Below are positions 1 through 9,128 of a DNA stretch of 64,000 nucleotides, piece after piece. Each line of letters starts with the position of its first letter. Position 1 is the stretch's first letter. Source of the DNA: RYN-230 sp963718305. Its GTDB lineage: Bacteria > Actinomycetota > Actinomycetes > Streptosporangiales > Streptosporangiaceae. The notes beneath the pieces were generated by a model that was given only the letters and a program-made list of their open reading frames with translations, was not told the origin of the DNA and searched no databases. Made by a program: the position numbers and the translations under genes. Location: positions 372,001-436,000 of the forward strand of contig CAVQZG010000001.1 in assembly GCA_963718305.1 (NCBI GenBank). Direction: 5' to 3'.

Positions 1-1216
1 ACGTGATGGCCAGCCCGGTGGCCGGGTCGAAGAAGTGCAGCCGCTCGACGTCGACGGCCAGCACCGCCGGGGTGTGCGGGCGGATCCTGGCCCGCGGATC
101 GATCCGGGCCACCCCGCTGGCCGCGGCGGCGGCGACGATTTCGCCCTGGGACTCTGCGGCCACGTTCGCGGCCTCCTGCGCGGCGCTCAGCTGGCCGCGC
201 AGCTCGGATTCCTCGCGGACCCGCTGCGCGTCCAGGTGGAAGTGGACCAGTTGCTCGCTGCCGAGCACCTCGACCAGCTGGACATCGACGGTGAGGCTGG
301 CCCCCGGCTCTGGCGCCGTCCCGCCGGGGTCGGCCAGGTCCTCCGGGCGGATGCCGGCGATCACGGTCCCGCCCTGGTACGCGGCCAGGCCGCTGACCCG
401 CTTGATGACCGCCTGGGGCAGGGCCAGCCGCTGGCGGCCCAGGACGAGTTCCGCCACCTCCCCGGTGACCTCCAGGCCCGCCTGGTACAGGTTCATCGAC
501 GGTGAGCCCATGAAGGTGGCCACGAAGAGGTTGGCGGGCCGGTCGTAGAGTTCCCGGGGCGCGCCGGCCTGCTGCAGGACGCCGTCCCGCAGCACCGCTA
601 CCCGGTCTCCCATGGTCATGGCCTCGGTCTGGTCGTGGGTGACGTACAGCGTCGCGGCCCCGATCCGGCGGTGCACCCGCAGCACCTCGGTGCGCATCTG
701 CACCCGCAGCTTCGCGTCCAGGTTGGACAGCGGCTCGTCCATCAGGAAGATGGCCGGCTCGCGGACGATCGCCCGGCCCATGGCGACCCGCTGCCGCTGC
801 CCGCCGGACAGCTGCCGCGGCCTGCGGCCGAGCATGGGGGTCAGGCCCAGGATCGACGCGGCCTCGCGGACCCTGCGCTCCCGGTCCGCCTTCGGCATCT
901 TCCGGTTCTCCAGCGCGAACGCGATGTTCTGGGCCACCGTCAGGTGCGGGTACAGCGCATAGTTCTGGAACACCATGGCCACGTCCCGCTGGCGCGGCGG
1001 CACGTCGTTGACCACCCGGTCGCCGAAGCGCAGGGTGCCGCCGCTGATTTGCTCCAGGCCCGCCACCATGCGCAGCGCCGACGTCTTGCCGCACCCGGAC
1101 GGCCCGACCAGGACCATGAACTCGCCCGCGTCGACATGCAGGTCAAGGCCATGTACGGCGACGGTTCCGTTGGGGTAGACCTTGCTCAGGCCCTCCAGGG
1201 TCACGCTCTCAGGCAC
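1..1216 (-). CDS. Sugar ABC transporter ATP-binding protein (MalK/UgpC/MsmK type), 3' end outside window
   Basis: This is the energising subunit of a carbohydrate importer, acting on the inner membrane face. About 405 residues are visible and the stop lies beyond base 1. Walker A is GPSGCGKT at residues 38-45, followed by the Q-loop (MVFQNYALYPH), the signature LSGGQRQRVAMGRA, Walker B with FLMDEPLSNLDAKLR, the H-loop VTHDQTEAMT, and a C-terminal TOBE/MalK regulatory domain (GIRPEDLADP). I chose the GTG at 1216 because a GAGGGGG ribosome site precedes it and it lies 10 bases after the stop of the upstream permease. It is the last visible gene of the arabinoside importer. ATPases of this family often serve several importers, and the second sugar importer here (23-26 kb) has none of its own. 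Confidence 0.93.
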   Translation of the reverse strand, partial: MPESVTLEGLSKVYPNGTVAVHGLDLHVDAGEFMVLVGPSGCGKTSALRMVAGLEQISGGTLRFGDRVVNDVPPRQRDVAMVFQNYALYPHLTVAQNIAFALENRKMPKADRERRVREAASILGLTPMLGRRPRQLSGGQRQRVAMGRAIVREPAIFLMDEPLSNLDAKLRVQMRTEVLRVHRRIGAATLYVTHDQTEAMTMGDRVAVLRDGVLQQAGAPRELYDRPANLFVATFMGSPSMNLYQAGLEVTGEVAELVLGRQRLALPQAVIKRVSGLAAYQGGTVIAGIRPEDLADPGGTAPEPGASLTVDVQLVEVLGSEQLVHFHLDAQRVREESELRGQLSAAQEAANVAAESQGEIVAAAAASGVARIDPRARIRPHTPAVLAVDVERLHFFDPATGLAIT

Positions 1217-1225
1217 GGTGCCCCC

Positions 1226-2200
1226 TCAGTTCGCGATGCTGCCGAGCAGCAGGCCGCTGCGCCAGTACCGCTGCAGGATCAGGAACAGGACGATCAGCGG
1301 CACGATGGTCACCAGGCCGCCGAGCACGATGAGCGGGAAGATCTCGGCGTTGCCGCTGTTCTGGGCGCGCTCGGACCACAGGCCCAGGCCCACGGTGAGC
1401 GGGTACAGCTGGTTCTGGCTGAAGATGATCAGCGGCAGGAAGTAGTTGTTCCACACCGTGACCACGTTCAGCAGCAGCACCGTCATCAGCCCCGGCACCA
1501 TCAGCGGCAGGGCCAGCCGGAAGAAGATCCGCAGCTCGCCGGCCCCGTCGATGCGGGCCGCGTCGATGAGCTCGGGTGGGACCGACACCTCGACGAACAC
1601 CTTCATCAGGTACACGCCGACCGGGCTGACCATGCTGGGCAGGATCATGCCCCAGACCGAGTTGATCAGGTGCACCTTGGCGTAGCTCAGGTACAGCGGC
1701 AGGGTGATCGCCGTGATCGGCACCAGCAGCGCCCCGATCACCAGGTAGAACAGCGCCCGGTGACCCCGGAAGCGATACCGGGCGAAGCCGTAGCCGGCCA
1801 GCGCGGCCAGCGCGGTGGCCCCGCCCCCGCCGACCACCGCGTACAGCACCGTGTTGCCGAACCACTGGAAGTAGATCCCGTAGCCGTCCACGTTCTGGAA
1901 CAGCAGGGCGAAGTTCCGGCCGAATACGAAGGGCGAGGCGAACCAGAAGCCGAACGACTCGAAGATGTTGGCCTGGGTCTTGGTCGAGTTGATGAGCAGC
2001 CAGGCGATGGGGATCAGGGTGAAGATCGCGAACAGCACGCACAGCACGGTGACCGTGGTGACCGTGCCGCGGCGCAGCCCGTAGTACTCGATCGGGATGC
2101 TGTCCTCGTCGGCCAGGCGGCGCTTCGGCCGGGGCGGTGGGGGCGGGGGAACCCCGGGCCCGGGCTCCGGTCCGGGCCGGACCACGGTGGTGGCGCTCAT
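1226..2200 (-). CDS. Carbohydrate ABC transporter permease, MalG type
   Basis: This is the second membrane subunit of a CUT1-family sugar importer, 324 residues. A proline-rich cytoplasmic N-terminus (residues 9-25) precedes about six hydrophobic segments. The EAA loop that docks on the ATPase is visible as ELIDAARIDGAGE followed by LALPLMVPG. The protein ends in a short basic and hydrophobic tail typical of MalG. Its ATG touches the TGA of the upstream permease, so translation of the two is coupled. Substrate specificity is inferred from the linked GH51 arabinofuranosidase and is not visible in the protein. Confidence 0.93.
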   Translation of the reverse strand: MSATTVVRPGPEPGPGVPPPPPPRPKRRLADEDSIPIEYYGLRRGTVTTVTVLCVLFAIFTLIPIAWLLINSTKTQANIFESFGFWFASPFVFGRNFALLFQNVDGYGIYFQWFGNTVLYAVVGGGGATALAALAGYGFARYRFRGHRALFYLVIGALLVPITAITLPLYLSYAKVHLINSVWGMILPSMVSPVGVYLMKVFVEVSVPPELIDAARIDGAGELRIFFRLALPLMVPGLMTVLLLNVVTVWNNYFLPLIIFSQNQLYPLTVGLGLWSERAQNSGNAEIFPLIVLGGLVTIVPLIVLFLILQRYWRSGLLLGSIAN

Positions 2201-3141
2201 CAGACCTCACTCCTGCGGCGGCGGACGAACAGCGAGCTGACCGAGATGATCACGATCACCACGCCGAGGATCACCGCGGCCGCCGCGGCCAGGTTGTACT
2301 GGCCGCCCGCGATCGCGGTGTTGTAGATGTAGAGGGTCGGCGTGAAGTTGACCGAGATGGCCTGGGTCTCGAAGTACTGCAGGATCAGCGGCTCGGTGAA
2401 CAGCTGCAGCGCGCCGATCGTGTTGATGAACACCAGCAGCACGATGGCCGGGCGGACCATCGGCAGCTTCACCTTCAGGATGATCTTCCAGAGCGGGGTG
2501 TCGTCCAGGATGGCGGCCTCGATGACGTCCCGGGGCACCGATCTGAGCGCGGTGTACAGGATCACCATGTTGTAGCCGGTCCACTCCCAGATCACGATCA
2601 CGATGATGGTCGGGAGGATGAGGTTGCTGGAGAAGTAGTCGGTGCCGCTGAACCCGAGCGCGTTGGCCAGGTGCACGAACGGGCCGAACTGGGGCTCCAG
2701 CAGGAAGGACCACATCACCGCGCCCACCACCGCGGGCACCGCGAACGGGATGAAGAAGATGGTGCGGAACAGCGTCCCGTACTTGGCCACCCCGAGGTCG
2801 AAGATCGTCGCGAAGAAGAACGCGACGGCCAGCATGACCGGGATCTGGATCGCGGCGAAGATGATCACCCGGATGACGCCGGACCAGAACTCGCCCGACT
2901 GCAGGGTCTGGGTGTAATTGGCCGCGCCGGTGAACACGGTCCCGCCGATGATGCGCGTGGTGTACAGGCTGGTGTAGACCGCGTACCCGAGGGGGGCCAG
3001 CAGGAGGACCACGAAGAGGGTCAGGAACGGGGCGACGAACCAGAAGCCTGCGCGGTCCCGCCGCCGGCTCCAAGTCGACTGCACCAGCACGCTCCGCAGC
3101 GGGAGCGGGCGCCTGGGGGCCCCGGTGACGGTGCCGTTCAC
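2200..3141 (-). CDS. Carbohydrate ABC transporter permease, MalF type
   Basis: This is the first membrane subunit of the arabinoside importer, 313 residues. The N-terminal cytoplasmic stretch is basic (WSRRRDRAGF), followed by six predicted membrane spans. The EAA loop is seen as DVIEAAILDDTPLWK with KVKLPMVRPA. A strong ribosome site (AAGGAGA) lies just upstream of the ATG. A GC-rich hairpin at 3211-3246 separates it from the upstream binding-protein gene. It probably pairs with the permease encoded immediately downstream. The C-terminus ends in a short run of arginines. Confidence 0.93.
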   Translation of the reverse strand: MNGTVTGAPRRPLPLRSVLVQSTWSRRRDRAGFWFVAPFLTLFVVLLLAPLGYAVYTSLYTTRIIGGTVFTGAANYTQTLQSGEFWSGVIRVIIFAAIQIPVMLAVAFFFATIFDLGVAKYGTLFRTIFFIPFAVPAVVGAVMWSFLLEPQFGPFVHLANALGFSGTDYFSSNLILPTIIVIVIWEWTGYNMVILYTALRSVPRDVIEAAILDDTPLWKIILKVKLPMVRPAIVLLVFINTIGALQLFTEPLILQYFETQAISVNFTPTLYIYNTAIAGGQYNLAAAAAVILGVVIVIISVSSLFVRRRRSEV

Positions 3142-3210
3142 GGTGGGGTTCTCCTTCCTCGGCGGGGACGAGGCGGGTCGGGCCTGGGCAGGCAGGGACG
3201 GGGGGCCGGT

Positions 3211-3246
3211 CCGGCGGGCGCCCTCGGGGGGAGTGGCGCCCGCCGG
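3211..3246 (-). terminator. GC-rich hairpin between binding-protein and permease genes
   Basis: A perfect 12-bp inverted repeat (3211-3222 and 3235-3246, CCGGCGGGCGCC with its complement) encloses a 12-base loop. It lies between the stop of the solute-binding gene and the start of the permease gene. There is no T-run. In ABC operons such hairpins commonly stabilise or attenuate the message so that the binding protein is made in excess. That role is inferred here. Confidence 0.5.
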
Positions 3247-3265
3247 CCCGGCGGTCGGCAGGCGG

Positions 3266-4690
3266 TCAGCCAGAGACCGTGAAGCCCTGCTGCTTGGCGT
3301 AGTTCACCAGGACATTCTGGAAATTACGGAACGCGGCAGCCAGCGTCTCCTTCCCGTTCAGCACGCCCGCGAACACCGTGGCCGACTCGGTGAGCGCCTC
3401 GGTCATGAACGGCGGCCAGGGCACGCCCTGGATGCTGCTGGCCGCCGCGGTGAACGCCTGGTCGGGGTGCGACGAGCCGGACACCGGGACGGTGATGTTC
3501 TTGTAGGACGGATCGTTCAGCAGCGGCAGGTAGGTGGGGAACAGCGAGGACGGGGCGGTCTTGGTGATGCTCCACGACGCGGTCGTCCCGTTCAGCCACT
3601 CGGAGAACGTGGCGGCCGCCGCCTTGTTGGCGCTCTGGCTGAACACCGGGTAGGTCGAGCCGCCCCAGTTCGCGGCCACGTGCGCGCCCGCCGTCCACTG
3701 TGGCAGCGGCGCGGCGCGCCAGTCGCCGACCGACTGCTTGGCGTCCGGTGCGAAGTACGACGGGCCCCAGGCCGAGCTGAGCCAGCTGGCGTCGATGCCC
3801 TTGTCCATGTCGGCGAAGGACGTGGCGGACACGTCCGTGGTCCCGTTCACCTCGTGCGCCGAGAGCAGCTTCTGCCAGTAGGCGGCGAACTTCATCTGGG
3901 CCGGGCCGGTCCAGTTGATGCCCACCGTGCTCCCGCCGGTGTAGGTGAAGGGCCACGCGTTGTCCTGCGCCATCAGGCTCATGATCCATTGCAGGTCGGT
4001 GGCGGAGAAGTTGGTGATGTACGCGGACGGGTCGGCCTTCTTCAGCGCGGCCGCGGCGCTGGCGAACTGGGCCCAGGTGGCTGGCGGGCTGATGTGGTAC
4101 TTGGCCAGCAGCTTGGAGTTGTAGTAGAAGGCCATCGGGCCCGCGTCACCCGGCATGGCGTAGACCGCGGATCCCTGGCTGACTTCCTTCCAGGCCCACG
4201 GCACGAAGTTGCTCTTGTACTTGTTCGCGCCGTACGGGACGAGGTTGACCACGTTGTGCGTGACCTCGAAGGACGGCAGCTCGTCGAACTCGACCTCGGC
4301 CACGTCCGGGGCACCCGATCCCGCCTTCAGCGCGTCGGAGATCTTGACGTACTCCGGATCGCCCGCACCCACGTCCTCCTGGGTGACGCAGATGGACGGG
4401 TGGGTCTTGTTGAACTCCGTGACGGCCCGCCCCATCCCGGGAACCCAGGCCCAGAACGTGACTTTCGTTGCGGATGAATTTTTGCAGGATGCGCCGGCTT
4501 CCAGCGTGGCGCTGGAGCTCGCGCTGGCACTGGCACTGGACGAGCCGGCGGCAGCCGGGGCGCCGCTGCTGCCGCCGCACGCGGCCAGCAGGGAGAGCGC
4601 CGCAGCCCCGGCCAGGCCGGTCGCCGCGCGCCCTGCGATACGTCGGGCCCCCGGGGGGTGGGGCCAGCTGAATCGTGAGGTGGAGGGCAT
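3266..4690 (-). CDS. Extracellular sugar-binding lipoprotein (family 1 solute-binding protein)
   Basis: This is the substrate receptor of the arabinoside ABC importer, 474 residues, anchored outside the membrane. The signal peptide has an arginine pair, a hydrophobic core and the lipobox LLAAC, then a Ser/Ala-rich linker. The mature part looks like a family 1 binding protein (KVTFWAWVPGMGRAVTEFNK near the start of the fold). The reading frame stays open far upstream, but the ATG at 4690 has a GAGGAG site 8 bases before it and begins the signal peptide, so I use it. The gene follows GH51 on the same strand and precedes both permeases. The exact ligand (arabinose, arabino-oligosaccharide or other) cannot be read from sequence. 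Confidence 0.92.
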   Translation of the reverse strand: MPSTSRFSWPHPPGARRIAGRAATGLAGAAALSLLAACGGSSGAPAAAGSSSASASASSSATLEAGASCKNSSATKVTFWAWVPGMGRAVTEFNKTHPSICVTQEDVGAGDPEYVKISDALKAGSGAPDVAEVEFDELPSFEVTHNVVNLVPYGANKYKSNFVPWAWKEVSQGSAVYAMPGDAGPMAFYYNSKLLAKYHISPPATWAQFASAAAALKKADPSAYITNFSATDLQWIMSLMAQDNAWPFTYTGGSTVGINWTGPAQMKFAAYWQKLLSAHEVNGTTDVSATSFADMDKGIDASWLSSAWGPSYFAPDAKQSVGDWRAAPLPQWTAGAHVAANWGGSTYPVFSQSANKAAAATFSEWLNGTTASWSITKTAPSSLFPTYLPLLNDPSYKNITVPVSGSSHPDQAFTAAASSIQGVPWPPFMTEALTESATVFAGVLNGKETLAAAFRNFQNVLVNYAKQQGFTVSG

Positions 4691-4770
4691 CTTCGCAGAA
4701 CTCCTCAGGGTGAGCTGTGGTGTTTTCTCGGGGGGAGTCCGGACGGCCGCGGGGTGCGCCCGGCGGACGG

Positions 4771-6255
4771 TTAGCCACCCGTCGTCGCGGCCTCGACCAC
4801 GGTGAACGACTGCGGTGGCAGGGTGAGGGTGAGCGTTGAGCCTTTCGGGGTGTCCGATCCCTCCTCCAGGTGCGCACCCTCGACATCGGGCAGGACACGG
4901 GACTGCCGCCCGCGTTCCGCGGTGACGGTCGCGATCTGGGCGTCGCGGTCGAACGCCAGGTCGCGCAGGACGACCTCGATGGTTTCCGGTTCGTCCGGGT
5001 TGCGGTTCACCAGCGTCAGCGCGAGCCGTCCCCGGTCGGCCGACGCGGTCGCGGCCGCGTCGATCATGGCGAACGGGCCCAGGTCCGCGACCCGGTGCGG
5101 CCACCGGCCGTAATTGGTATCCGGCGTCAGCGGATTGACCATGGGAGCGCTCACATGAACGTCGACCGCGACGTCCAGGGCGGCCCGGGCGTGCAGCAGC
5201 ACCGGGTAGTAGATCGGCTGGACCGCGACCGCGCTGGCCGAGGTGACGATGGGCGCGATCGCGTTCACCATCTGGGCCAGGTTCGCGATCCGCACCCAGT
5301 CGCAGTTCCGGATGAAGATGTTCAGGTAGGTCGCCACGGCCAGCGCATCCGGGAAGTTGTAGCGCTCCTCCAGCGTGCCGTCGTCGGTACGGAACCAGAC
5401 GTTCCACTCGTCGTAGGCGATCCGGGGCGGGCGGGCGATCTTCTTCACGTACGACACCCGCTCGATCAGCGCCCGGGCGCACCGGATCGCGCGCTCCGCC
5501 TGGTGCGGCTGGAGCACGTCCGTCCAGTAGTCGTCGGACCCGGTGTAGATGTGCAGCGAGTGGTAGTCGACCAGGGGGGCCAGCCCGTCGATGACCACCC
5601 GGTCCCAGTCGTTCCAGCCGTTCATCCCGCAGCTGACCAGCTTGGCCTGCGGGTCCAGCATCTTGATCGCCCGGGCCCAGCGGGTCGCGGTGCGCACGTA
5701 CTCCTCGGCCGACACCGCGCCGACCTGCCAGTCCCCGTACATCTCGTTGCCCAGGCCCCAGTAGCGCACGCCGTACGGCTCGGGATGGCCGTTGTCCCGG
5801 CGGCGCTGGGCCCAGGCCGTGTCCCCCGCGCCGTTGCAGTACTCGACCCAGGCCAGCGCCTCTTCCAGGGTGCCGGTGCCCATGTTCAGGCAGACGTAGG
5901 GCTCGGTGCCGAGCTGCCGGCAGTAGGCCATGAACTCGTCGGTGCCGAAGCGGTTGGACTCCTCGGCGCCCCAGGCCAGTTCGGGGCGGCGGGGCCGGTC
6001 GTCCTGCGGCCCGATGCCGTCGGTCCAGTGGTAGTTGCTGACGAAGTTGCCGCCCGGCCAGCGCAGTACGCCCATGCGGAACTCGCGGAGCAGGCCGAGC
6101 ACGTCGGTGCGGAACCCCCGGGCGTCGGCCAGCGGGGAGCCCTCGTCGTACAGGCCGCCGTAGATGCAGCGGCCCAGGTGCTCGACGAATCCGCCGAAGA
6201 CGTTGCGGTCCACGGAGCCGATCTGGCGGGCGGGATCCACCACGATCCGGGTCAC
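4771..6255 (-). CDS. abfA: GH51 alpha-L-arabinofuranosidase
   Basis: This enzyme removes alpha-linked L-arabinofuranose from arabinan or arabinoxylan fragments, 494 residues. The retaining GH51 machinery is present: acid/base Glu171 in GLGNEMYG and nucleophile Glu283 in YDEWNVWF, on a TIM barrel that begins with GGFVEHLGRCIYGG. A C-terminal beta-sandwich ends the protein. No signal peptide is visible, so it likely acts in the cytoplasm on imported oligosaccharides. The GTG at 6255 follows AAGGAGG and overlaps the upstream lacI stop by 4 bases (GTGA). The frame remains open upstream, but that part shadows lacI. It is co-transcribed with its regulator and the importer. Confidence 0.95.
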   Translation of the reverse strand: MTRIVVDPARQIGSVDRNVFGGFVEHLGRCIYGGLYDEGSPLADARGFRTDVLGLLREFRMGVLRWPGGNFVSNYHWTDGIGPQDDRPRRPELAWGAEESNRFGTDEFMAYCRQLGTEPYVCLNMGTGTLEEALAWVEYCNGAGDTAWAQRRRDNGHPEPYGVRYWGLGNEMYGDWQVGAVSAEEYVRTATRWARAIKMLDPQAKLVSCGMNGWNDWDRVVIDGLAPLVDYHSLHIYTGSDDYWTDVLQPHQAERAIRCARALIERVSYVKKIARPPRIAYDEWNVWFRTDDGTLEERYNFPDALAVATYLNIFIRNCDWVRIANLAQMVNAIAPIVTSASAVAVQPIYYPVLLHARAALDVAVDVHVSAPMVNPLTPDTNYGRWPHRVADLGPFAMIDAAATASADRGRLALTLVNRNPDEPETIEVVLRDLAFDRDAQIATVTAERGRQSRVLPDVEGAHLEEGSDTPKGSTLTLTLPPQSFTVVEAATTGG

Positions 6256-7343
6256 GAATCCTCCTTCTGCTGCTCGCGGTGCGCCGGGCTGGCGCCGGAT
6301 GAGGTGAGGTCTGGAGGGCTGGTGCTGGCGCCCCGGCCGCCGCACGAGTCGCGGACGATCAGCTCGACCGGCAGCCGCACGGTGGACTCCGGCGCGGGCT
6401 CCCCGGCGATGCTGCGCAGGAGCAGTTCCACGGCCTCCCGGCCGGTCTCGGCGAACGGCACCCGCAGCGACGACAGCGACGGCGTGAGGTACTCGGCGAA
6501 GGGCATGTCGTCGCAGCTGACCACGGCCACGTCGGCGGGAACCCGCCGGCTGGCCGAGGCCAGGGCGGACAGCACGCCGATGGCCATCGTGTCGCTGTGC
6601 ACGAAGATCGCGGTCATCCGGGGAACGCGTTCCAGCAGCAGCCGGGTGGCGGCGGCCGCGGTGCCCGGCGTCCAGTCGGCCTCCACGGCCAGGTCCTCGT
6701 CCGGCTCGATCCCGGCCGCGCGCAGCGCGTCCTCGTAGCCGTGCAGCCTGCTGCGGACCACGTGGCGGCGGAATGGCCCGGTGACGGTCCCGATCGAGGT
6801 GTGGCCGAGCCCGATCAGGTGCTCGGTGGCGGTCCGGGCGCCCGCGCGGTGGTTCGACCCGACCAGCGGGACCCCGCCGCCGGGCACGTGGTGCAGGCTG
6901 ACCGCGGGCACGTACCGGCGGAGCATCTCGGCCACCTGAAGGTCGCCCTCGAGCTGCGGGGCGGCCGCGATCACGCCGTCCACCCGGCGGTCGATCAGCA
7001 TCTGCACCACGGCGGCGCCGTCCTCGCCGCCCTCGGCGAGGTTGCCGACCAGGACGGCGTGCCCGTGGCCCCGGGCGGTCCGCTCCGCGGCCACCGCGAA
7101 CTGCGACAGCGCGCCGTCGGTAATGTCCCCGGCCACCAGGCCGATGGTCGCGGTGGACCGCTGCACCAGGCTCCGGGCCACGGTGTTCGGCCGGTATCCC
7201 AGGCTCTCCGCCACGGCGATGATCCGCGCCGCGGTCTCGGCTGAGACCCGCACGTTCCCGCCGTTGAGCACCTTGCTCGCGGTCTGGAAGCTGACGCCGG
7301 CCCGGGCCGCCACTTCCTTGATCGAGACATACCGACGCGCCAT
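6252..7343 (-). CDS. LacI-family regulator of the arabinofuranosidase/importer operon
   Basis: This DNA-binding repressor has 363 residues. The N-terminal helix-turn-helix is SIKEVAARAGVSFQTASKVLNG (residues 7-28), followed by the hinge helix region SLGYRPNTVARSL and a periplasmic-binding-protein-like sugar sensor that ends with a conserved VELIVRDSCGG. It is the first gene of a run continuing into abfA and the importer. Two copies of the palindrome CGAACGTTCG lie upstream (7378-7387 and 7566-7579), so self-control together with the operon is likely. The inducer is probably arabinose or an arabino-oligosaccharide, by context only. Confidence 0.93.
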   Translation of the reverse strand: MARRYVSIKEVAARAGVSFQTASKVLNGGNVRVSAETAARIIAVAESLGYRPNTVARSLVQRSTATIGLVAGDITDGALSQFAVAAERTARGHGHAVLVGNLAEGGEDGAAVVQMLIDRRVDGVIAAAPQLEGDLQVAEMLRRYVPAVSLHHVPGGGVPLVGSNHRAGARTATEHLIGLGHTSIGTVTGPFRRHVVRSRLHGYEDALRAAGIEPDEDLAVEADWTPGTAAAATRLLLERVPRMTAIFVHSDTMAIGVLSALASASRRVPADVAVVSCDDMPFAEYLTPSLSSLRVPFAETGREAVELLLRSIAGEPAPESTVRLPVELIVRDSCGGRGASTSPPDLTSSGASPAHREQQKEDS

Positions 7344-7377
7344 TACGTCCTGCCGTGACCGGGTTCGTCCCCATGAA

Positions 7378-7387
7378 CGAACGTTCG
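7378..7387. promoter_or_regulatory. Candidate LacI operator, proximal copy
   Basis: CGAACGTTCG is a perfect 10-bp palindrome 35 bases upstream of the lacI ATG. LacI-family operators are typically palindromes centred on a CpG, as here. The same core is repeated at 7566-7579. Confidence 0.55.
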
Positions 7388-7565
7388 CCTAGAAAGTAGA
7401 TTTTCCGGCCCCCGTCAGTCAAGACACGGTTCGATTACTTTTGCCCGAAGTCTCCGCACGTGGGCAGGTTGCACACGCCCGACCGTCCGACGTCACCACC
7501 CTGGCCTGACGATGGCAACCAGCCACCTCAGCTGGAACAAAGCCCCCAAAAAGGCTTATTTCGCA

Positions 7566-7579
7566 CGCGAACGTTCGCG
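7566..7579. promoter_or_regulatory. Candidate LacI operator, distal copy
   Basis: CGCGAACGTTCGCG is a perfect 14-bp palindrome containing the proximal core. The two centres are 190 bp apart, a distance compatible with DNA looping by a tetramer or by two dimers. Assignment to the lacI at 6252-7343 is inference. Confidence 0.55.
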
Positions 7580-7730
7580 CACCAGCCGGAGAGGCCGCCG
7601 GGCAGGAGGACGGCGGCGAAGCGCAGCCCGTGCCCGGGCGACCAGTGCCGTGACGGTTGGCCTGTGTGCGCACGCCGGCGGTTGGCGTGCGCGCGCGGGC
7701 CGGGGGTTTGCCTGCCTGCGCAAGCCGCGT

Positions 7731-9128
7731 TCAGACCTGGACGAACTCGATGCCCGCCAGCTGGCAGAACACCTTCCAGTCCGCCGCGTGGTGCCCCAGG
7801 TTCATCACCTCATGGTGCGGCCCGCCCGCGGCCAGCCAGCCATTCAGGCAGGCCCGCACGCCCGAGGCCGGCCGGAACTGGCCGTAGGGCATCTCCAGCG
7901 CGGGCAGTTCCTGGCTGTCCAGGTTCTCGCCCTCGGCGCAGACCAGCCGGAACCGCGTTCCCTCCAGCGACACCAGGGTGGCCAGCGTGGCCGGGCCGGG
8001 CTGCAGCTGGAACAGGAACGTGGGCGGGTCGGCCAGCCGCCCGATCCCCAGCGGCCGCTTGATCAGCCTGACCGGCTTGTCCTTCCGGGCTACCTTCCAG
8101 TTGCCCTCGCCCATGTGGCTCTGCAGGATCGAGTCGGTCGGGAAGTCCATCGCGTACATCTCGGTGAAATGCGCGTCGCCGATGAGCTGATGCCCGGCGT
8201 AGACCATGCAGGCGGTCAGCACGTCCCCTTCGGCCGCGTAGCCGAACCCCTTGGCCATCAGCGACGAGGCGGCCGCCAGCGGCAGCCGGCTGAACCGGCC
8301 GTCGTCGCCGATCGCGTCGAAGTGGGCGGTGTACGCGCCGAATCCCCGGCCGGTCAGGATCTGCTCGATGGCTACCTGCATCCGGGCGTGGTCCGTGCGC
8401 TCCTCGGCGGACAGCCGCGGGTCGATCTCGAAGTTCTCGTCCTCGAACGCGATGACCTCGTTCGCCTGGGTGTCGGTGACCTCCAGCATGCCCCGGTACA
8501 TGTCGCCCGGCGCGACCGCGAGAATTTCCGGGCCGAGCGATCTGACCAGCGCGGACTCGTCCACCCGGATGTCGCCCATGTCGTTCATGGCGTAGCCGAA
8601 GATCGCCGTCTTCAGCGACTTCCACCGGGTCACCGCCGCCGCCGCGCGGGCCCAGCGGGTCACGTCCCGCAGGAACGAATCGCTCTTCCAGTCGTCGGTG
8701 AGCACCGCGAACCGCTTGCCCCCGCGGACCATCGCGTTCGCGGTGTCCTGGGCGCCGTGCACTCCCTGGTTGTAGGTCATGTCGTCCATGTCCCAGGCCG
8801 GGGTGACGTTCGGCTCGGGCTGGATGTTGGCCAGCAGTACCGGCAGCGCGGTCTCCGACAGCAACCGGGCCACGCGCATCGCGGGCCCGTAGGTGAGCAT
8901 CACGACCATGATCCCGTCGAGGTCGGAGTCCTCGAACTCGCGCATGGCGCGCTCGGCGTCCTCGCGGTACTTGACCGGCTTGCTCGGGATGAACTCGCCG
9001 GCGTCAGCGAGATGGGCCGCGAGTTCCGCCGCGTAGCCCTCCTGGCGCTGCGCGATGCCGGGGATCATGTCGTCGTAGAGATCCTGCATGATCCCCAGGA
9101 TCCCGATGCGCGGCTTGCGTTCGCTCAT
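7731..9128 (-). CDS. araA: L-arabinose isomerase
   Basis: It converts L-arabinose to L-ribulose, 465 residues. The metal and substrate residues known from AraA are conserved: Glu300 in GYAAEGD, Glu323 in HFTEMYAMDF, His338 in ILQSHMGEGNW, and the His pair at 438-439 in GGPHHEV. It is shorter than the roughly 500-residue E. coli enzyme and diverges near the N-terminus (PRIGILGIMQDLYDDM). The ATG at 9128 is used because it overlaps the araD stop by one base (TGATG) and follows a GAAAGGA site. Upstream in-frame sequence shadows araD. It is the last gene of araBDA. Confidence 0.93.
   Translation of the reverse strand: MSERKPRIGILGIMQDLYDDMIPGIAQRQEGYAAELAAHLADAGEFIPSKPVKYREDAERAMREFEDSDLDGIMVVMLTYGPAMRVARLLSETALPVLLANIQPEPNVTPAWDMDDMTYNQGVHGAQDTANAMVRGGKRFAVLTDDWKSDSFLRDVTRWARAAAAVTRWKSLKTAIFGYAMNDMGDIRVDESALVRSLGPEILAVAPGDMYRGMLEVTDTQANEVIAFEDENFEIDPRLSAEERTDHARMQVAIEQILTGRGFGAYTAHFDAIGDDGRFSRLPLAAASSLMAKGFGYAAEGDVLTACMVYAGHQLIGDAHFTEMYAMDFPTDSILQSHMGEGNWKVARKDKPVRLIKRPLGIGRLADPPTFLFQLQPGPATLATLVSLEGTRFRLVCAEGENLDSQELPALEMPYGQFRPASGVRACLNGWLAAGGPHHEVMNLGHHAADWKVFCQLAGIEFVQV

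Larger units (their letters stand above)
7344..7730. other. 387-bp intergenic region with promoter/operator DNA
   Basis: No credible gene is seen between the araA stop and the lacI start. The region holds two copies of the same palindrome, 190 bp apart centre to centre, flanked by relatively AT-rich DNA at 7390-7445. A purine-rich site (GGCAGGA) sits just before the lacI ATG. It should contain the promoter for the lacI-abfA-importer run, but no confident -35/-10 pair can be named. Confidence 0.5.

Noticed and set aside
635..2326. Long plus-strand open frame of 563 codons over the ABC transporter genes
   Set aside because: It is a shadow of the MalK-type ATPase and MalG-type permease on the minus strand; its composition (repeated H, Q, R, D) is typical of antisense frames in GC-rich DNA.
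4691..5482. In-frame extension upstream of the sugar-binding lipoprotein
   Set aside because: It overlaps GH51 in another frame and would bury the lipoprotein signal peptide inside the protein.
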